From the NCBI RefSeq assembly GCF_000699445.3, contig NC_067197.1, forward strand, positions 248,001 to 312,000: a stretch of DNA of 64,000 nucleotides, given 5' to 3'. Shown here in pieces: positions 45,133-56,278 of this stretch (position 1 is its first letter; every line of letters begins with the position of its first letter). This DNA is from Schistosoma haematobium. Lineage: Eukaryota > Platyhelminthes > Trematoda > Strigeidida > Schistosomatidae. Both the position numbers and the translations under genes were made by a program. The notes beneath the pieces are model-generated. The model was not told the origin of the DNA. It was given only the letters and a program-made list of their open reading frames with translations, and ran no database searches.

Positions 45133-45872
45133 GTAAGTTAATGGTTCCCAGTATATATATATATATATATATATAATTGTGCAGTTTTGGGTCTTCCATA
45201 ATTTTTTTAGTAATCATTAACAGGGCCTAGAACAAACATGTATTGGTTAGACTAATTTCCGGACACCATATGAAGACTTCTGTTCCAAAATGTAAGATCG
45301 TAACCAGTTTGATTGAATAACGTCTAAACTAGCTGCTAAACCACTTGCTTCAGTCTAGGCAGTATCACAGCCCACACACAAGTCAAGCGACTTGTGTGGG
45401 GCATATGTATGCGGTACCCCTTTGTACCAGTATTTATGTGTTCTTAACGACCTCAGAACATAACCCATTAATACCAACAGATCTTTCTTGCCTTGAGTTT
45501 AGTTGCGGCCTTGTCAGCTTTGATGAGTTCAAGAGCCGATATTAACCTCTCATTCAGATTGACCGTGACTAATGAACAAACGAAATACAGGTGGTGGCCA
45601 GTTGAACTATTCTGTACGTCATGCCAGTTGCTTGGTTTGAGAAGACTCCATTTTTTTCGGATAAATTTTCTCTAACACATACTTTCTATATGTAATGCTA
45701 AAAAACCAGTAATTAAATTACATTATGGAGATTAAAACAGTGACTTTATGACCAAAGAGTTGAACTTTCGGCCACTAAGTCAAGAATTTGAACCCCGTCT
45801 CACCTTACGTTTCACATTTTTCATGCTGTATACCATCAAAATTGGTTCCAATTTTTATTAAATTTGTTTTAG
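45133..45872 (+). other. DDX47-like intron 5 (740 bp)
   Basis: Contains an (AT)n run at 45152-45175 and a short RTE family III tail at 45335-45455. Ends TTTGTTTTAG. Confidence 0.75.
45335..45455 (+). mobile_element. RTE family III 3' tail fragment
   Basis: 'aaaccacttgcttcagtcta', 'tatcacagcccacac', 'gcgacttgtgtggggcatat', then 'ccagtatttatgtgttc'. It matches the last 120 bases of the copy at 44060-44545. Confidence 0.7.
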
Positions 45873-46013
45873 AACCTACGTATCAAGGAAAAGCAGAAAC
45901 AAATAAAGAAAAAAAGAAAAGACTCATCAAACAATAACAGATTGCCAAAAACTAAACGATCACGTCAAAGTAAAGAAGTGGATTCAGAAGAGACAAACAG
46001 TGAACCAGAGTAG
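45873..46013 (+). CDS. DDX47: DDX47-like helicase, exon 6 (basic C-terminus)
   Basis: 46 codons plus TAG: 'NLRIKEKQKQIKKKRKDSS', 'NNNRLPKTKRSRQSKEVD', ending SEPE. The lysine-rich tail is typical of nucleolar helicases and may act as a nuclear/nucleolar signal. This closes the gene at 455 residues. Confidence 0.83.
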   Translation, partial: NLRIKEKQKQIKKKRKDSSNNNRLPKTKRSRQSKEVDSEETNSEPE

Positions 46014-47794
46014 TTTACCATTCTTTGTACAGATTTTGTAAATACTACTAGATCATCGCATTACTGGATTTTTCATATAATTCGTTTTTGGAATGTGTTT
46101 GTTTAATCTAAGCAATACAAGCTGTAAACCAGTTATACTTCTTTCAGTAGAACTGCCAGAGGATTAAAAGTTATCAATTGAAAATTTGGTCTAGAATCAA
46201 CTACTTTAACCTTGAGATTTCCACCAGATCCCCAAAGTGCTTATAGAATTAACGGATGTGCAAACCAAATATTTAGGTGTCATAAAAATGACATAAGTTT
46301 TTGGTATACAGGAATTATAACGATTCTGATACTACTGTGAGCAGTAGATAATCCTACAGAAGATCCCAACGGGTATTCAACACTCATATCATTACTTTTA
46401 ACGAACATAGTAGACTATTGACATCACTTGAGGCACTCCCGATATCCTTTCATTCCAAGACCATCTATCCCCCTCCCGTTTAACTTCGTAAGCGATGGTC
46501 TATTGTGTTCATGCACATCAAACGCAGAAATCCAAGAGCTTGGTATCACTATTTCCATACGCCATAACATCAAGTATTCTCAGTAGTTAACAGAAAAAAA
46601 CAATTTCTTCCGGAGTTGTATACCATACATATTCATTTTCTTGGACATTACCTTTTGTAGACTTTTCGCCAATTTTTTTAGAGCCCAACTTTAATAAGCT
46701 TGTGATAAGATAATGCTCAAGTGTTAACAGCTGTATGACGACCGCGCAATTCGACAGCGGCTTAGCAACACATTTTGAAGAATAAGGAGCATTAGACTAC
46801 AGAAGTTTTGCGGAAAACGCAAACAGTTCCAGTCTTCTCCACCGAGGAACCGGCTGTTGTCGCATGTCATACTCTAATGATCACCATAGGTTTTCCTGTC
46901 GCGCAAATTCTACCACGACACATCATATAGCTTTGCAACTACTGTGCCTAGGAATATTACGTAACTTTTCCAACAATACGAGCAGATAAGAAACAACACC
47001 TAAAGCAGAGGTCGCTTAACTTCAGTCCACCTGATACTGGAGTATCGAAATGTAATCTCCGGACAGACGTTGGTGGCAGTCATAACCGGCGATGGTAGCT
47101 GCCTAGCTTACATCAATGATGTAATGATAAAGGTTTACGACTTCATCATTAGTGATATATGTTAAGATCGTTTTTGCAACACTGAATGAATGATAGCAAT
47201 GGGTCGTGTTCAAAATAAAAGTAGTTAATCGGACCTACGGCGAAAGTATGTCTATCTGAATTTGCGTGTATACAAACTGACGCGTTAACTTACTGTTATA
47301 AACGGTGTTTCAGCATTGTTGTTTGGGGAAAATATAGCGATTCGTAGTTTAAAATACCCAGAATATTATATAATATTTGGTGTCACCAGTTGGGATGAAA
47401 TAGCAAATTTGACAGTAGGTTGACAAGACCAACACTGCTACTAATCTCAGTAACCATGAATGCTTGACCATTTATAATCTTCACCTATATAATAATCACT
47501 GAAGAACATACCAATAAACTCGTCCGGGAATTACACTATGTACTACTTCACCATAAAAAGACTCGAAATGTATTATGATCACCAGTCAACAGAGTGTTAC
47601 ACGGCACTGTTACTAGGTCTAGGGAAATTAGTGGAGTTACGGTCAATATTGATATTTTGGTTGATGCCGCCCACAAGGACGTTTGTAAGTAATGTGTATC
47701 AGAATACGGCGTCAAAGCTGCAACAACCGTCGAACAGTAAGTTTCAGTCCTTCGAAGTCACGATGTTGGCAGAACATTAGAAGATGCAAACGGA
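46014..47794. other. Intergenic between the helicase and HCF genes
   Basis: 46740-47060 is GC-richer than its surroundings and may be old repeat DNA, but no family is recognised. No coding exon is supported. Confidence 0.4.
46163..46168 (+). terminator. Possible poly(A) signal variant (ATTAAA)
   Basis: ATTAAA 150 bases after the helicase stop codon. This is the commonest variant hexamer, but chance occurrence is likely. Confidence 0.25.
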
Positions 47795-48437
47795 TGAATA
47801 AATGCAGTGAGTTAGCAGCAACGCGGAACTTCATACGTACGTACATCAGTTCAAGTTGCCATACCACATTAGTACACAGATACAATTGTCGATTCAAATC
47901 CCTTAGTGGTAGAGGTGGTAAAAGTATAAGCAGTTATCGGAAAGATTAGGGTTTGAAGATGCTTTCCAAGGAATATAATCCAGTGAAATAAATTTGAAAA
48001 GACGAAAAAAGGAACATGAATTCAGATTAGAATTTGGGAGAACACAAAGAGTGGATGCACTCGCCCAATCGCAAACGACTTTGGGGCCACGTCATTCAAG
48101 GTCTCTATCCATCGGTTGCTATCATCTCGCGGATCCCAATCAGGTAGTCTACACCTACCAACATGGCTCAGTTCACTTGTCAGTGACTTCATGGATTTGT
48201 GCCATGTTTTTGGTCTGACTGCCCCTAGCTTTCTTCCAACCTACTCCTACACCACAAAACATCGCTCGTCGGGGCAGTCGGTGGTTGGGCATACGTAACA
48301 CGTGTCCCAGTCATCTCAACTGTTGAAGTTTCACTACTTCATCAATTGATTTGTTATCCTTACCTAGTATCCGTTTCCTAACAACTGCATTAATTACTCG
48401 ATGGTCCCAGGATATACGAGCAATACTTCGAAGACAT
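47795..48437 (-). mobile_element. RTE C-terminal fragment, family I-b
   Basis: Nearly identical to 15257-15885: a 3' UTR, then C-terminal coding on the minus strand up to 'CLRSIARISWDHRVINAVVR' at the 5' truncation (about 48437). A one-base difference (an extra t near 48211) shifts the frame relative to the 15-kb copy. Confidence 0.8.
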
Positions 48438-49744
48438 TTATGATTAAGGGTTATGTATATGCATATGTAACCTCTCGCAATAAATATCCACACCCGTCTA
48501 TTGCCTTGTTTTAACGTATTATCAGTTTGAAACAGACCGATTAAATTCCTAATTGTACCCATAAAATTTTGTCGGAGACAGTAAATAAAAACTATTCATA
48601 CTCTTCTTAATACAAAACACCAGAATGGTTAGCCACCATAACGGTGGAAAACGCAAGAATCTAGCTGAAATTTGATGCTTTCAAAAATACACATCAGAAG
48701 TCTTTGTGTACTGAGGACAATGACATTAATCGAATAGTCAATCTGTACAAGTAAGATAAACTTTTTTTTTTATCGTTAACTTAACAAAAGACATAACCAA
48801 GCAAACACTATCAAAACTGTACACAATATAATAAACTAAACTTGAACGTACACAAACTGTCGAAACCAAAGGTAATGAGTAATAAGGTTTGTTCTTATAT
48901 ATTTAAGTTATTAAGCTTCTCACTACTTATTTTTCAAAAGTAAGAGAATAATTACCATTGTTGTTATGCCCATATGGGGACAGTAATGAAAATGACTGTA
49001 ATCAAGAAAATGTATAAACGGTAACCAAAACGAGTTGAATAAAAACATGCCAGTGAATAAATATACACATATAATAATAAGTACAAAGAAATTACAAGAG
49101 GAAATAATAATAAACAATTGTACAAAATGTCAGGAAGAAAACAAAAAAAAACAACATGAATTCACAAAAATAAGCAAATCAGTGTTTCAAGTAAATTAAA
49201 TAGGACAACATATGAATTTGTATATATATATGTACATTTTTCAGCAGATTTTATGCTTGAACAAATGATGAAAAAATAATAATAATTTATCATTAACAGT
49301 TGAAAAACAAAATTTCAGAAACACTAAAATATTTCAGATACTGTGGAGTTTTTAGTGCTTCAGAATAACAACAACAAATACGAAACGATAGAAAGTAGAC
49401 AATCTTAGAAATGCAAATAGGGGGGGGGGGCAATGCGATGGATTTTGTATAAATTTCCCAAATAATGATAATAGTAATTAAAAACCATACTTGCACACTA
49501 ATTCCAAAGGATGAAGAAAAGAATGTGCAGTTGATTTTGAAGGAGAAAACATGTATATGAGCAACAAACGTCTATAATTGATCATCTGATTTTAATCGCT
49601 TGACTGGTGTAGTAAAAGCTCTGGAAATAATTATATATAGAAAAAAACGTAGATTGTACAAAACTGTTCATGAACGAGACTCGATGATTTAAATGATGAA
49701 TACAACCATGTGTAAAACAATACCTAATTTTAGAATAAGAGTTC
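48438..49744. other. Intergenic, AT-rich
   Basis: No gene seen. Homopolymer runs include an 11-base G run at 49420-49430 and T/A runs near 48763 and 49142. Confidence 0.45.
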
Positions 49745-50265
49745 ATTGTTAAGCCGATATCAGTTGGTCGTCATTATCGGATAGCATCGCAGTGGGACTG
49801 GACTAAGTCCTTGTATATCTCATTAACATAATGTGATGAGTGGCAAAGAAACTGAAATTGATGTGGTAGCGATGCTGAAGACTGAACATTAGGAATATAG
49901 TTCGAAAAGATGGAAGAGTATGAAAGAAAATTAGGACCCATTATCTGAGAGTAAGAGAAAGTGTGTATGCATCTGCGCCATTAAGCCATTTTGAGCAATG
50001 TCATCCAACGTATCCAACTATTGGTTATGATAATCACGTTGACCCCAAGTCAGCAACTACCGACATGATTCAGATCAACAGTCAATGACTACGCTAACCC
50101 CACGTTTTGCTTTGGACACCCCTAGCGTTCAGTCAGACAACACTAAGCTTCAAAGTAAATACTGGTTAGGCATCTGTAGTTGATGAAGATTCTCGACCTC
50201 ATCGACTGATTTGTGATCCTTTATTGATAGCTAGTTCCAAACATTGTTCAATCGATGATGTGCCT
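49745..50265 (-). mobile_element. Strongly decayed RTE family I 3' end
   Basis: The minus strand keeps traces of the family C-terminus ('WRRCIHTL' near 49965, 'NHVGSC' near 50055) and the DEVENLHQ region near 50190. Many substitutions make it one of the oldest RTE copies here. Confidence 0.5.
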
Positions 50266-50749
50266 ATGAATTAATTGTTATTGCTACTTTTGCATCAAAC
50301 TATAAGGAGATTAGTCGCTTTTCTGTTTACATAAGTATGTAGCTTGTTAGTAACTAAATTTCAGCCGAATAAAATGCAGATATCAATGCCCTTACGCACA
50401 CCACTCCAAATCCTAAAAAATTAACTGCAGATCATTTAAAAGTAATTCCAATTGTCGCTAATTTATAATGTTTTCCATGACTGTTAAAGCTTAGCTATAT
50501 GTTTCATTGATAATATGAACCTGTTGGACACTCTTCCCATTTACTTAGCCTATCAAGAGCCTTGCCGATTGCGTCAAATGTTTCCTTCTATTCGACAAAT
50601 ATATTTGCAGTGATACTTGGTAAGTAAACTCGTAATACAAAATCTACCCGAATTCATCTCACCACTAGTGGATCATATACGTATTACCACGCGAGTTCAA
50701 CTAGCAACTAACCAATAGTTATAAGCTATTATGTTCAACCTCAATGGCC
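50266..50749 (-). other. Downstream of the HCF-like gene
   Basis: Probable 3' UTR or last intron of the HCF-like gene. A further C-terminal exon could not be identified. Confidence 0.35.
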
Positions 50750-51064
50750 TTACCCTTCTTGTGATGTTCCTAAACTCAGAGCACGCTTGGTAACCGGCTG
50801 TGAGGCATTTGTTGCTTGGAAATTAATGGGTTGAGGACTTATTCCAGCAACAGAGGAAGGTGTATTAGATACATCTTGAAGCCAACGAACTTGTGTCGCC
50901 GGTCCATATCCTTTTTCATTGCGAGCAGCAATCCGAAAGATCACAGCAGGTTTTGAACTAAGATCTAAATGAGCAGTAGCCAATGTTGCAGAAGTAACAG
51001 TTGCTGAGGGTGATTGACCACAATATACACGAACGAATGCCATACCAGATGGTGTAGAACCGAC
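50750..51064 (-). CDS. HCFC1: Host cell factor (HCF-like), C-terminal exon
   Basis: Phase-0 exon of 104 codons plus TAA. Reads 'GMAFVRVYCGQSPSATVTSA', 'KPAVIFRIAARNEKGYGPAT', 'QVRWLQ', the second C-terminal fibronectin type III repeat of HCF proteins, followed by a short tail. HCF is a nuclear co-regulator that tethers chromatin-modifying enzymes to transcription factors. Its C-terminal Fn3 pair holds the N- and C-terminal parts together. Acceptor TTATCTATAG at 51065. The stop codon overlaps a donor-like GGTAAGG, so splicing to a further exon is possible. The usual KK-rich C-terminal nuclear signal is not seen in this tail. Confidence 0.87.
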   Translation of the reverse strand, partial: VGSTPSGMAFVRVYCGQSPSATVTSATLATAHLDLSSKPAVIFRIAARNEKGYGPATQVRWLQDVSNTPSSVAGISPQPINFQATNASQPVTKRALSLGTSQEG

Positions 51065-51990
51065 CTATAGATAAACAGTGAAAGAGTTAGTAGGGAGGTA
51101 AAAGAAGCACAGTCAATCACACTGTGGATACCATAGGGAAACCAAGCTAACGCTACAGATCACGCTAGAGAACTAATACTCCTACATATGTTATGTAAAT
51201 AGTTACAGCTGTAAAACGTTTTATGTGTCTACACAAGTCAGTAAATATTTTGAAGCTTTAAAGCACATGAAATGAATTTACCTCATTACAATAAGTTTGT
51301 TGGTATGAAATTTCTTAAGCATTCAATTACGAATACAACTTGAGTCAATTTCCATAATAGCATCAAAAAATAGCGACGGTAATTTAAACAAAACTTTAAG
51401 TTAATCCTCCAGTTCACTTTATCTTAGCTCATATAGTTTTTAAATTTTCCTAATTTTGTTACATATGATTAGTGTGTATACACTTCACAGTATAGAGATT
51501 TGTATCAATCTGAAATTTAAAATTCGCCAATCAAACAATGTTCATATGATGAACATGATAGTGATCTAACTTAATTTGTTATTTTAACAACTATCATGAA
51601 TATTCTACTTGCTGGATGTACGCTAAGCATATTGAACGGGGACACACACACACACCTAGTCTCATTTACCTGCGTGTTTGCGGACAAACAAAATACCATC
51701 CCTACAACTGCTCTTCTGGCTTTTAAGTATTCTCGAGTAAATTCATTATAATAACTAAGAAAACAGGTTTACTTAAATACTTAGTTAACGGGATATCACC
51801 TATTAGATTCAAATAGAGAGGAATTAACCTCTACAAATGTCATAGAACGAAGACTGTAAAACCAGCACGAACGGATGAGTGAAACTTTAGGTGGAACGAC
51901 TTAATAATGTGACCAGCATACCAACATCTAGTTAGAATTATTTGTCTATCTAATTGAGGTTCATAAAATGCTCCGAATTATATATTCAGT

Positions 51991-52180
51991 GTTAGCGGGA
52001 TATAAATTGGATTAAATCATGTTCCGTGCAGGATTGTATTGGGGCAACCTTGTTATTTAGAGTATGATTACGCTCATGTTCATCTGTGTTCTGATTTGGG
52101 AACATGTCGAGTAAGATACTGTTTAAGAATACTAAGCAACAAGAGTAACTGGATCGTAATAAGAGAAATCATAATACACA
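51991..52180 (+). mobile_element. Solo LTR (321-bp family), internally deleted
   Basis: Starts TGTTAGCGGGATATAAATTG and matches the LTRs at 61362 and 62618. It lacks about 115 bases after 'gcaggattgtattggggc', resuming at 'aaccttgttatttagagtat'. The right end is unclear (…ATAATACA), and no clean target duplication was found. Confidence 0.7.
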
Positions 52181-52454
52181 GACTTCTTCGAATTTTAGAA
52201 TACTTCCCATCTGTGAAAATAGTTACAAAACTACATGAACTATTGTTCTATATCAAATTCTTATTATATTATAAAGTTTAGGGAACGCATTAACAGACTC
52301 ACATTGATCATTCTGATTTCAATTTAAAAAAATCAAATCACTTGATCATTTTAAAGGAAATAAATAAGCAAAATATGAGGAGTTATTCTTTAATGAGAAT
52401 AGATTTCATGAGTATTTTTATTAAGTAGATATTCTACGTTAGTCCTAACTGTAA

Positions 52455-53112
52455 GTAAAATTATTTATTTATTTGAACACATAAATATTGATACAAGAGA
52501 GCGCCAATATATATGCGCCACACGGAACGGAAAGGTACAATCATAAGAAATATTTCAGTTAAGGAAGATACAACCACTTTTTACGAAGAAAGTAAAAGGT
52601 TACAGCAGCATCGCCACTGGCTTCTATTCTGAACCATATCTGATAACGTCTCTAGGCACTGTGTTGCACCATCTCTAGGACCCCAACCAGGGAGTCATGA
52701 AGAACCAACAGAGGCCAGTCCTGTGCAGCTTTCTTTCAAACCACGACATCAGGTCATACACTGACCACCTCTCCGCCTTTTCCGACCAGTCCCAGCGTCG
52801 GCAAATCGTGCACAACAAGAAATTCTCTGGGGCAACATTTGAAGAACATGTCCAAGCCACCGAAGCCACCAATTGAATCATCGTCTCTGTGCCCGAACAC
52901 ACGATGCTGAACCTCTTCATTACTAACATGATGTTGCCACTGGGTGTCAGCAATCCTTCTGAGACAACGATGATCGAATACAGAGAGTCGTCTAGCATTC
53001 CCAACTCGGAGAGGCCACGTTACACAAGCATAGAGCAAGAATGCTCTCACCGACACGTTGTAGATCCGACCTTTTACAGCCAGACTGACCTCACGAAGGT
53101 GGCAAAGATGGC
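52455..53112 (-). mobile_element. RTE-type retrotransposon 3' part (family III)
   Basis: The minus strand encodes 'FLLYACVTWPLRVGNARRL', 'VFDHRCLRRIADTQWQHHVS', 'NEEVQHRVFGHRDDDSIG', then frame-broken C-terminal sequence. The 3' UTR ends 'GTGTGGCGCATATATA' ... 'TTCAAATAAATAAATAA' at 52455. This copy links the tail family at 2555, 44060 and 45335 to an RTE body. Confidence 0.75.
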
Positions 53113-53114
53113 TC

Positions 53115-53335
53115 AGATTTTATTTATTTATTTTAACACATAGATATTGGTACAAGGAGGCACCGAATACATATGGGCCACACAGATCTCATTTGATGTG
53201 TGAGGGTAAAGATATGATCAATGCATCCTCGACCAAAACGAAACCTAGCCTGCTACACGCGAGTCAATCTTTCTCGGGTTTCGAACAACCTACGAAGTAT
53301 GACGGAAGCCAATAGCTTGGACGCAAATTAAAATA
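53115..53335 (-). mobile_element. RTE fragment: 3' tail joined to palm segment
   Basis: The family III tail (about 53115-53190) is joined on the minus strand to a reverse-transcriptase piece reading 'ASKLLASVILRRLFETRERL' and 'RFRFGRGCIDHIFTL'. The stretch between palm and tail has been deleted. It abuts the copy ending at 53112. Confidence 0.6.
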
Positions 53336-53624
53336 GAGAATTTCCATAAATAAATATCAATCAACTATAAATCTGTTACTGAATTTTTGTCTAAGAATCT
53401 TCTACTTATGTGTACACTGAGGTTTAGTATATGTAGTGTAACATACTTAGTTTGTTGGTATTCTGACAATGACCTTTAGTATTTACGTAGGCTATCGATC
53501 GTGCGAGCATTATAATATGAAAATTAATGGATTCAGTGTTACTGATGTAGAAAAAAACAGCGATTTACAGGTAAATTTGCACAAAATATTTAGTACGTTC
53601 TTCGCCAACAAAATAACAACTGAC

Positions 53625-53957
53625 CTTGTTCTCTGTAGAATCTTGTCCTGCAGTCTGAGACTTGACAGCTAAATAGACAGAATACTCTGTAATCTTTCCC
53701 GCCGTGTTCTGAGGCGCTTCCCACGTTAAATGTGCACCACTGTCCGATTTAGTTATTTTTATAGCACTGGGAGCCCCTGGGTAACCTGGTAAACAGGTTT
53801 TGAATGCGCTTATCTCCGACCAAGGACCTCGACCACAAGCATTGAGGCCTGCAACACGGAATTTGTAGGCTGTTCCAGGAGCGAGTTGGAATTTAGGACC
53901 CTGTGTAGTTAGTCCATTCGGTCCAATCCCATTGGGACCCTGTAATGCAGTGATAGC
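53625..53957 (-). CDS. HCFC1: Host cell factor (HCF-like), Fn3 exon
   Basis: 111 codons, phase 0 on both sides. Reads '[20 protein letters not shown]', '[20 protein letters not shown]', '[20 protein letters not shown]', '[17 protein letters not shown]'. This is almost residue for residue the conserved HCF Fn3 region ('[19 protein letters not shown]'). Acceptor AAAACAG at 53958, donor GTCAGT at 53624. It is the strongest evidence that this gene is an HCF orthologue. Confidence 0.95.
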
Positions 53958-54900
53958 CTGTTTTTTTTTTATTTAAACAATAAAAAGTATTACAATAAAA
54001 TATGGATTGATCTAAAAGAAATCATGAGATGTGTTATTAAAATGGTTTCTGAGACAGACAAATGCAGTCAAATACCATTTGTTAAAGGAACGGACCAGTT
54101 TCTATGACTGAACGCTCGTTTCTTATTTTATGTGAATTTGCTCAACAATCAAAAAGCAGGTTAAAGTTGTAATGATAGTACTATGTTCAATGGACAGTGA
54201 TTAGTTAACATCTCTAATATGAATCAATACTGATTATGTAAAATGCAAGAGAGAACTGTTTTATCAATCTGGCAGACTAAAACATATCTTTAAGGGTAAG
54301 TAACAAACAACAATTTTTTATTACTATCACGAACAGCAATCATCAAAAGCTAATATACGGTTCCAAGTACAGAATATTTATTCAACTAATATCGAAAGTA
54401 TTATTAATAAGAACATGATAATGTGACTCGTTTACCAAGTACAGATTTACTTGGTCAGCTTTCAGTCACACTATTTAGCGTGATGGCTTGTGAATAAAAC
54501 CTGGCTGTCTAAACCAAGGCAGGTGGGACAGGATTCGAAACTGGAAACTACTAGCTGAATACAACGTGGTTTAAAAACTAGTGAGACATCGCTTCTCATA
54601 GAGTTATTATCACTAAAACACTGTCTAGTGGACATCACTGATCCGTAGTTTATCAACATAATAAACAGACTGTGATTCATGGGGAAAAAAGAATAATGGG
54701 TCTATACTCCACAATGTTCTCATAAGCTTAGGTCTAAATACACAAGTGACGTGAAGAGGTAAACTTTTCCTTATCCTTTACTGTCATTCAATCACCTAGA
54801 TCCTTTATTTACTTATATTTTATCACTTTTCAAAAAATAATTATTGTCAAAGTTGCAAGATGATATTTTTCCAAAGTATAAGTCATGACTATAAACGTAC
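53958..54900 (-). other. HCF-like intron (943 bp)
   Basis: No repeat recognised. Phase 0, donor GTACGT at 54900-54895. Confidence 0.7.
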
Positions 54901-55262
54901 TTCCATATGTACACCAGCATCATTTGTACAGGCTGAATACATTGTTACAGTATAATTTGTCGACTTAATAACGCCAACGTCATGCCAAGAATTGTCGCCT
55001 CGACTAATCAATGTACCAGGTGTTACAGTAGTCGAAGAACTTATTAAAGAACAATTGGTAGATGTTGTTACGATTGAATGGGAATTCGCGACCAAACCTG
55101 TCACAGAACGAGAAACTTGTCCCCCTCCTAAAGTGGAAGATAATGGTGACAGGCGAGAATAAGGGAGAGAAACAGCAACTAATCGACCAGAATTTGAATT
55201 ACAAATAACATGTGAATCAGAATTGGAATAAACTGTAGAATGTGAGATGACTGAATCATTTT
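54901..55262 (-). CDS. HCFC1: Host cell factor (HCF-like), exon before the Fn3 pair
   Basis: Begins in phase (GAA completed across the junction) at acceptor TTTTTCTGACAG and ends phase 0 at GTACGT. Contains a Ser/Thr-rich stretch ('STTVTPGTLISRG') and 'SWHDVGVIKSTNYTVTMY', matching the HCF sequence 'WYDVGVIK.T...VT.Y' at the start of the C-terminal Fn3 region. Confidence 0.88.
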
Positions 55263-55614
55263 CTGTCAGAAAAATAGATAAATACGACAAAAATGAATTT
55301 CTTGGAAAACATTGATATTACAAACTTAAAAGACCAATTGTTATGGATGAAGGTCTTCTGTGATTTAATTAGACGAAAATACTCGATTGTTAAAATCGAT
55401 GAATACAATGCAAATCAACAGAAAAACGCAATGACATAATGTGTAGAGAATATGAACGCAAAATGAACATAAAATGGCATACGCGACTGGAGGAAATTAG
55501 CTCATAGGTTATTCATGCTCCCATCAATTAGGACCTTGTTGTTAGGCTTAGTATTCGGGAACTGTAAGTCACCTATGTAAGTACTGGGTGAAGACGCTGA
55601 TAGAATACAGTCGT

Positions 55615-56215
55615 TTGGAATGCGCTTCTCTCCTTCTAGATGGCAGTTGTTCCTTCACGACTGACCTGTATCAACTCCTGAACTAAGGACAGAGGGTGAA
55701 GTAGTCAAACGCGTTGACAATTTCACCTAACTTGGAAGTCTGATCAGTCGTAATCGGTTGATATCTGATGAAATCTCAGCACGGATTTGAAAACCTCGTT
55801 TGGCCTTTGCCAACTTACGTCACCTATGATGAAGGCCATTAAGAGTAGAGGATACTCATGATTTATTAGTATTTGATCACAGATGTCTTGAAAATAATTC
55901 TCGCATCTCCTGGGATCACCGGGTAAGTAATAGTGAGGTTAGACAAAGGGTATTAGGGAATGATGGTAAATCAGTTGATCAAGTTGTAAATCTTCATCGA
56001 CTGAGATGGTTGGGTCACGTGTTACGTGTGCTTGAACACTGATTACCACAACGCGCAATGCTGACTAGTGTTGAAGACGGATGGAAGACAGTTGGGCTCG
56101 ACCAAACCGAAACGTTATATCAGTCCACAGAATCACTAACTTCTGGTCTGAGCCATGTTGGTAGATGCAGGCTACTCGGTTGGGCTCCGTGTGACTGCTG
56201 CCCACACCGTGGAAG
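55615..56215 (+). mobile_element. RTE C-terminal fragment, family I
   Basis: Starts at the 'GMRFS' position and runs through 'DHRVSNSEVRQRVLGND' and 'LHRLRWLGHVLRV' to 'SHVGRCRLLGWAP'. Several frame breaks and a short internal deletion (near 55830). The 3' UTR and tail are missing; it meets the opposite-strand copy at 56279. Confidence 0.75.
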
Positions 56216-56278
56216 GGTTCTTCTGGAGGTACCTGAAAAAGAGGATCCGACTAGGGGTGGGTCTCAGTGACCCCGTAT

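Larger units (their letters stand above)
51065..53624 (-). other. HCF-like intron (2560 bp)
   Basis: Donor GTCAGT at 53624, acceptor at 51065, phase 0. It holds a deleted solo LTR (51991-52180) and two RTE remnants (52455-53112, 53115-53335). The rest is AT-rich. Confidence 0.75.

Noticed and set aside
45493..45675. Short open frame inside DDX47-like intron 5
   Set aside because: No homology recognised, and the helicase is complete without it: phase 0 joins 45132 to 45873.
49420..49430. Eleven-base G run as a quadruplex or regulatory site
   Set aside because: A single run cannot form an intramolecular quadruplex, and it may be a sequencing artefact.
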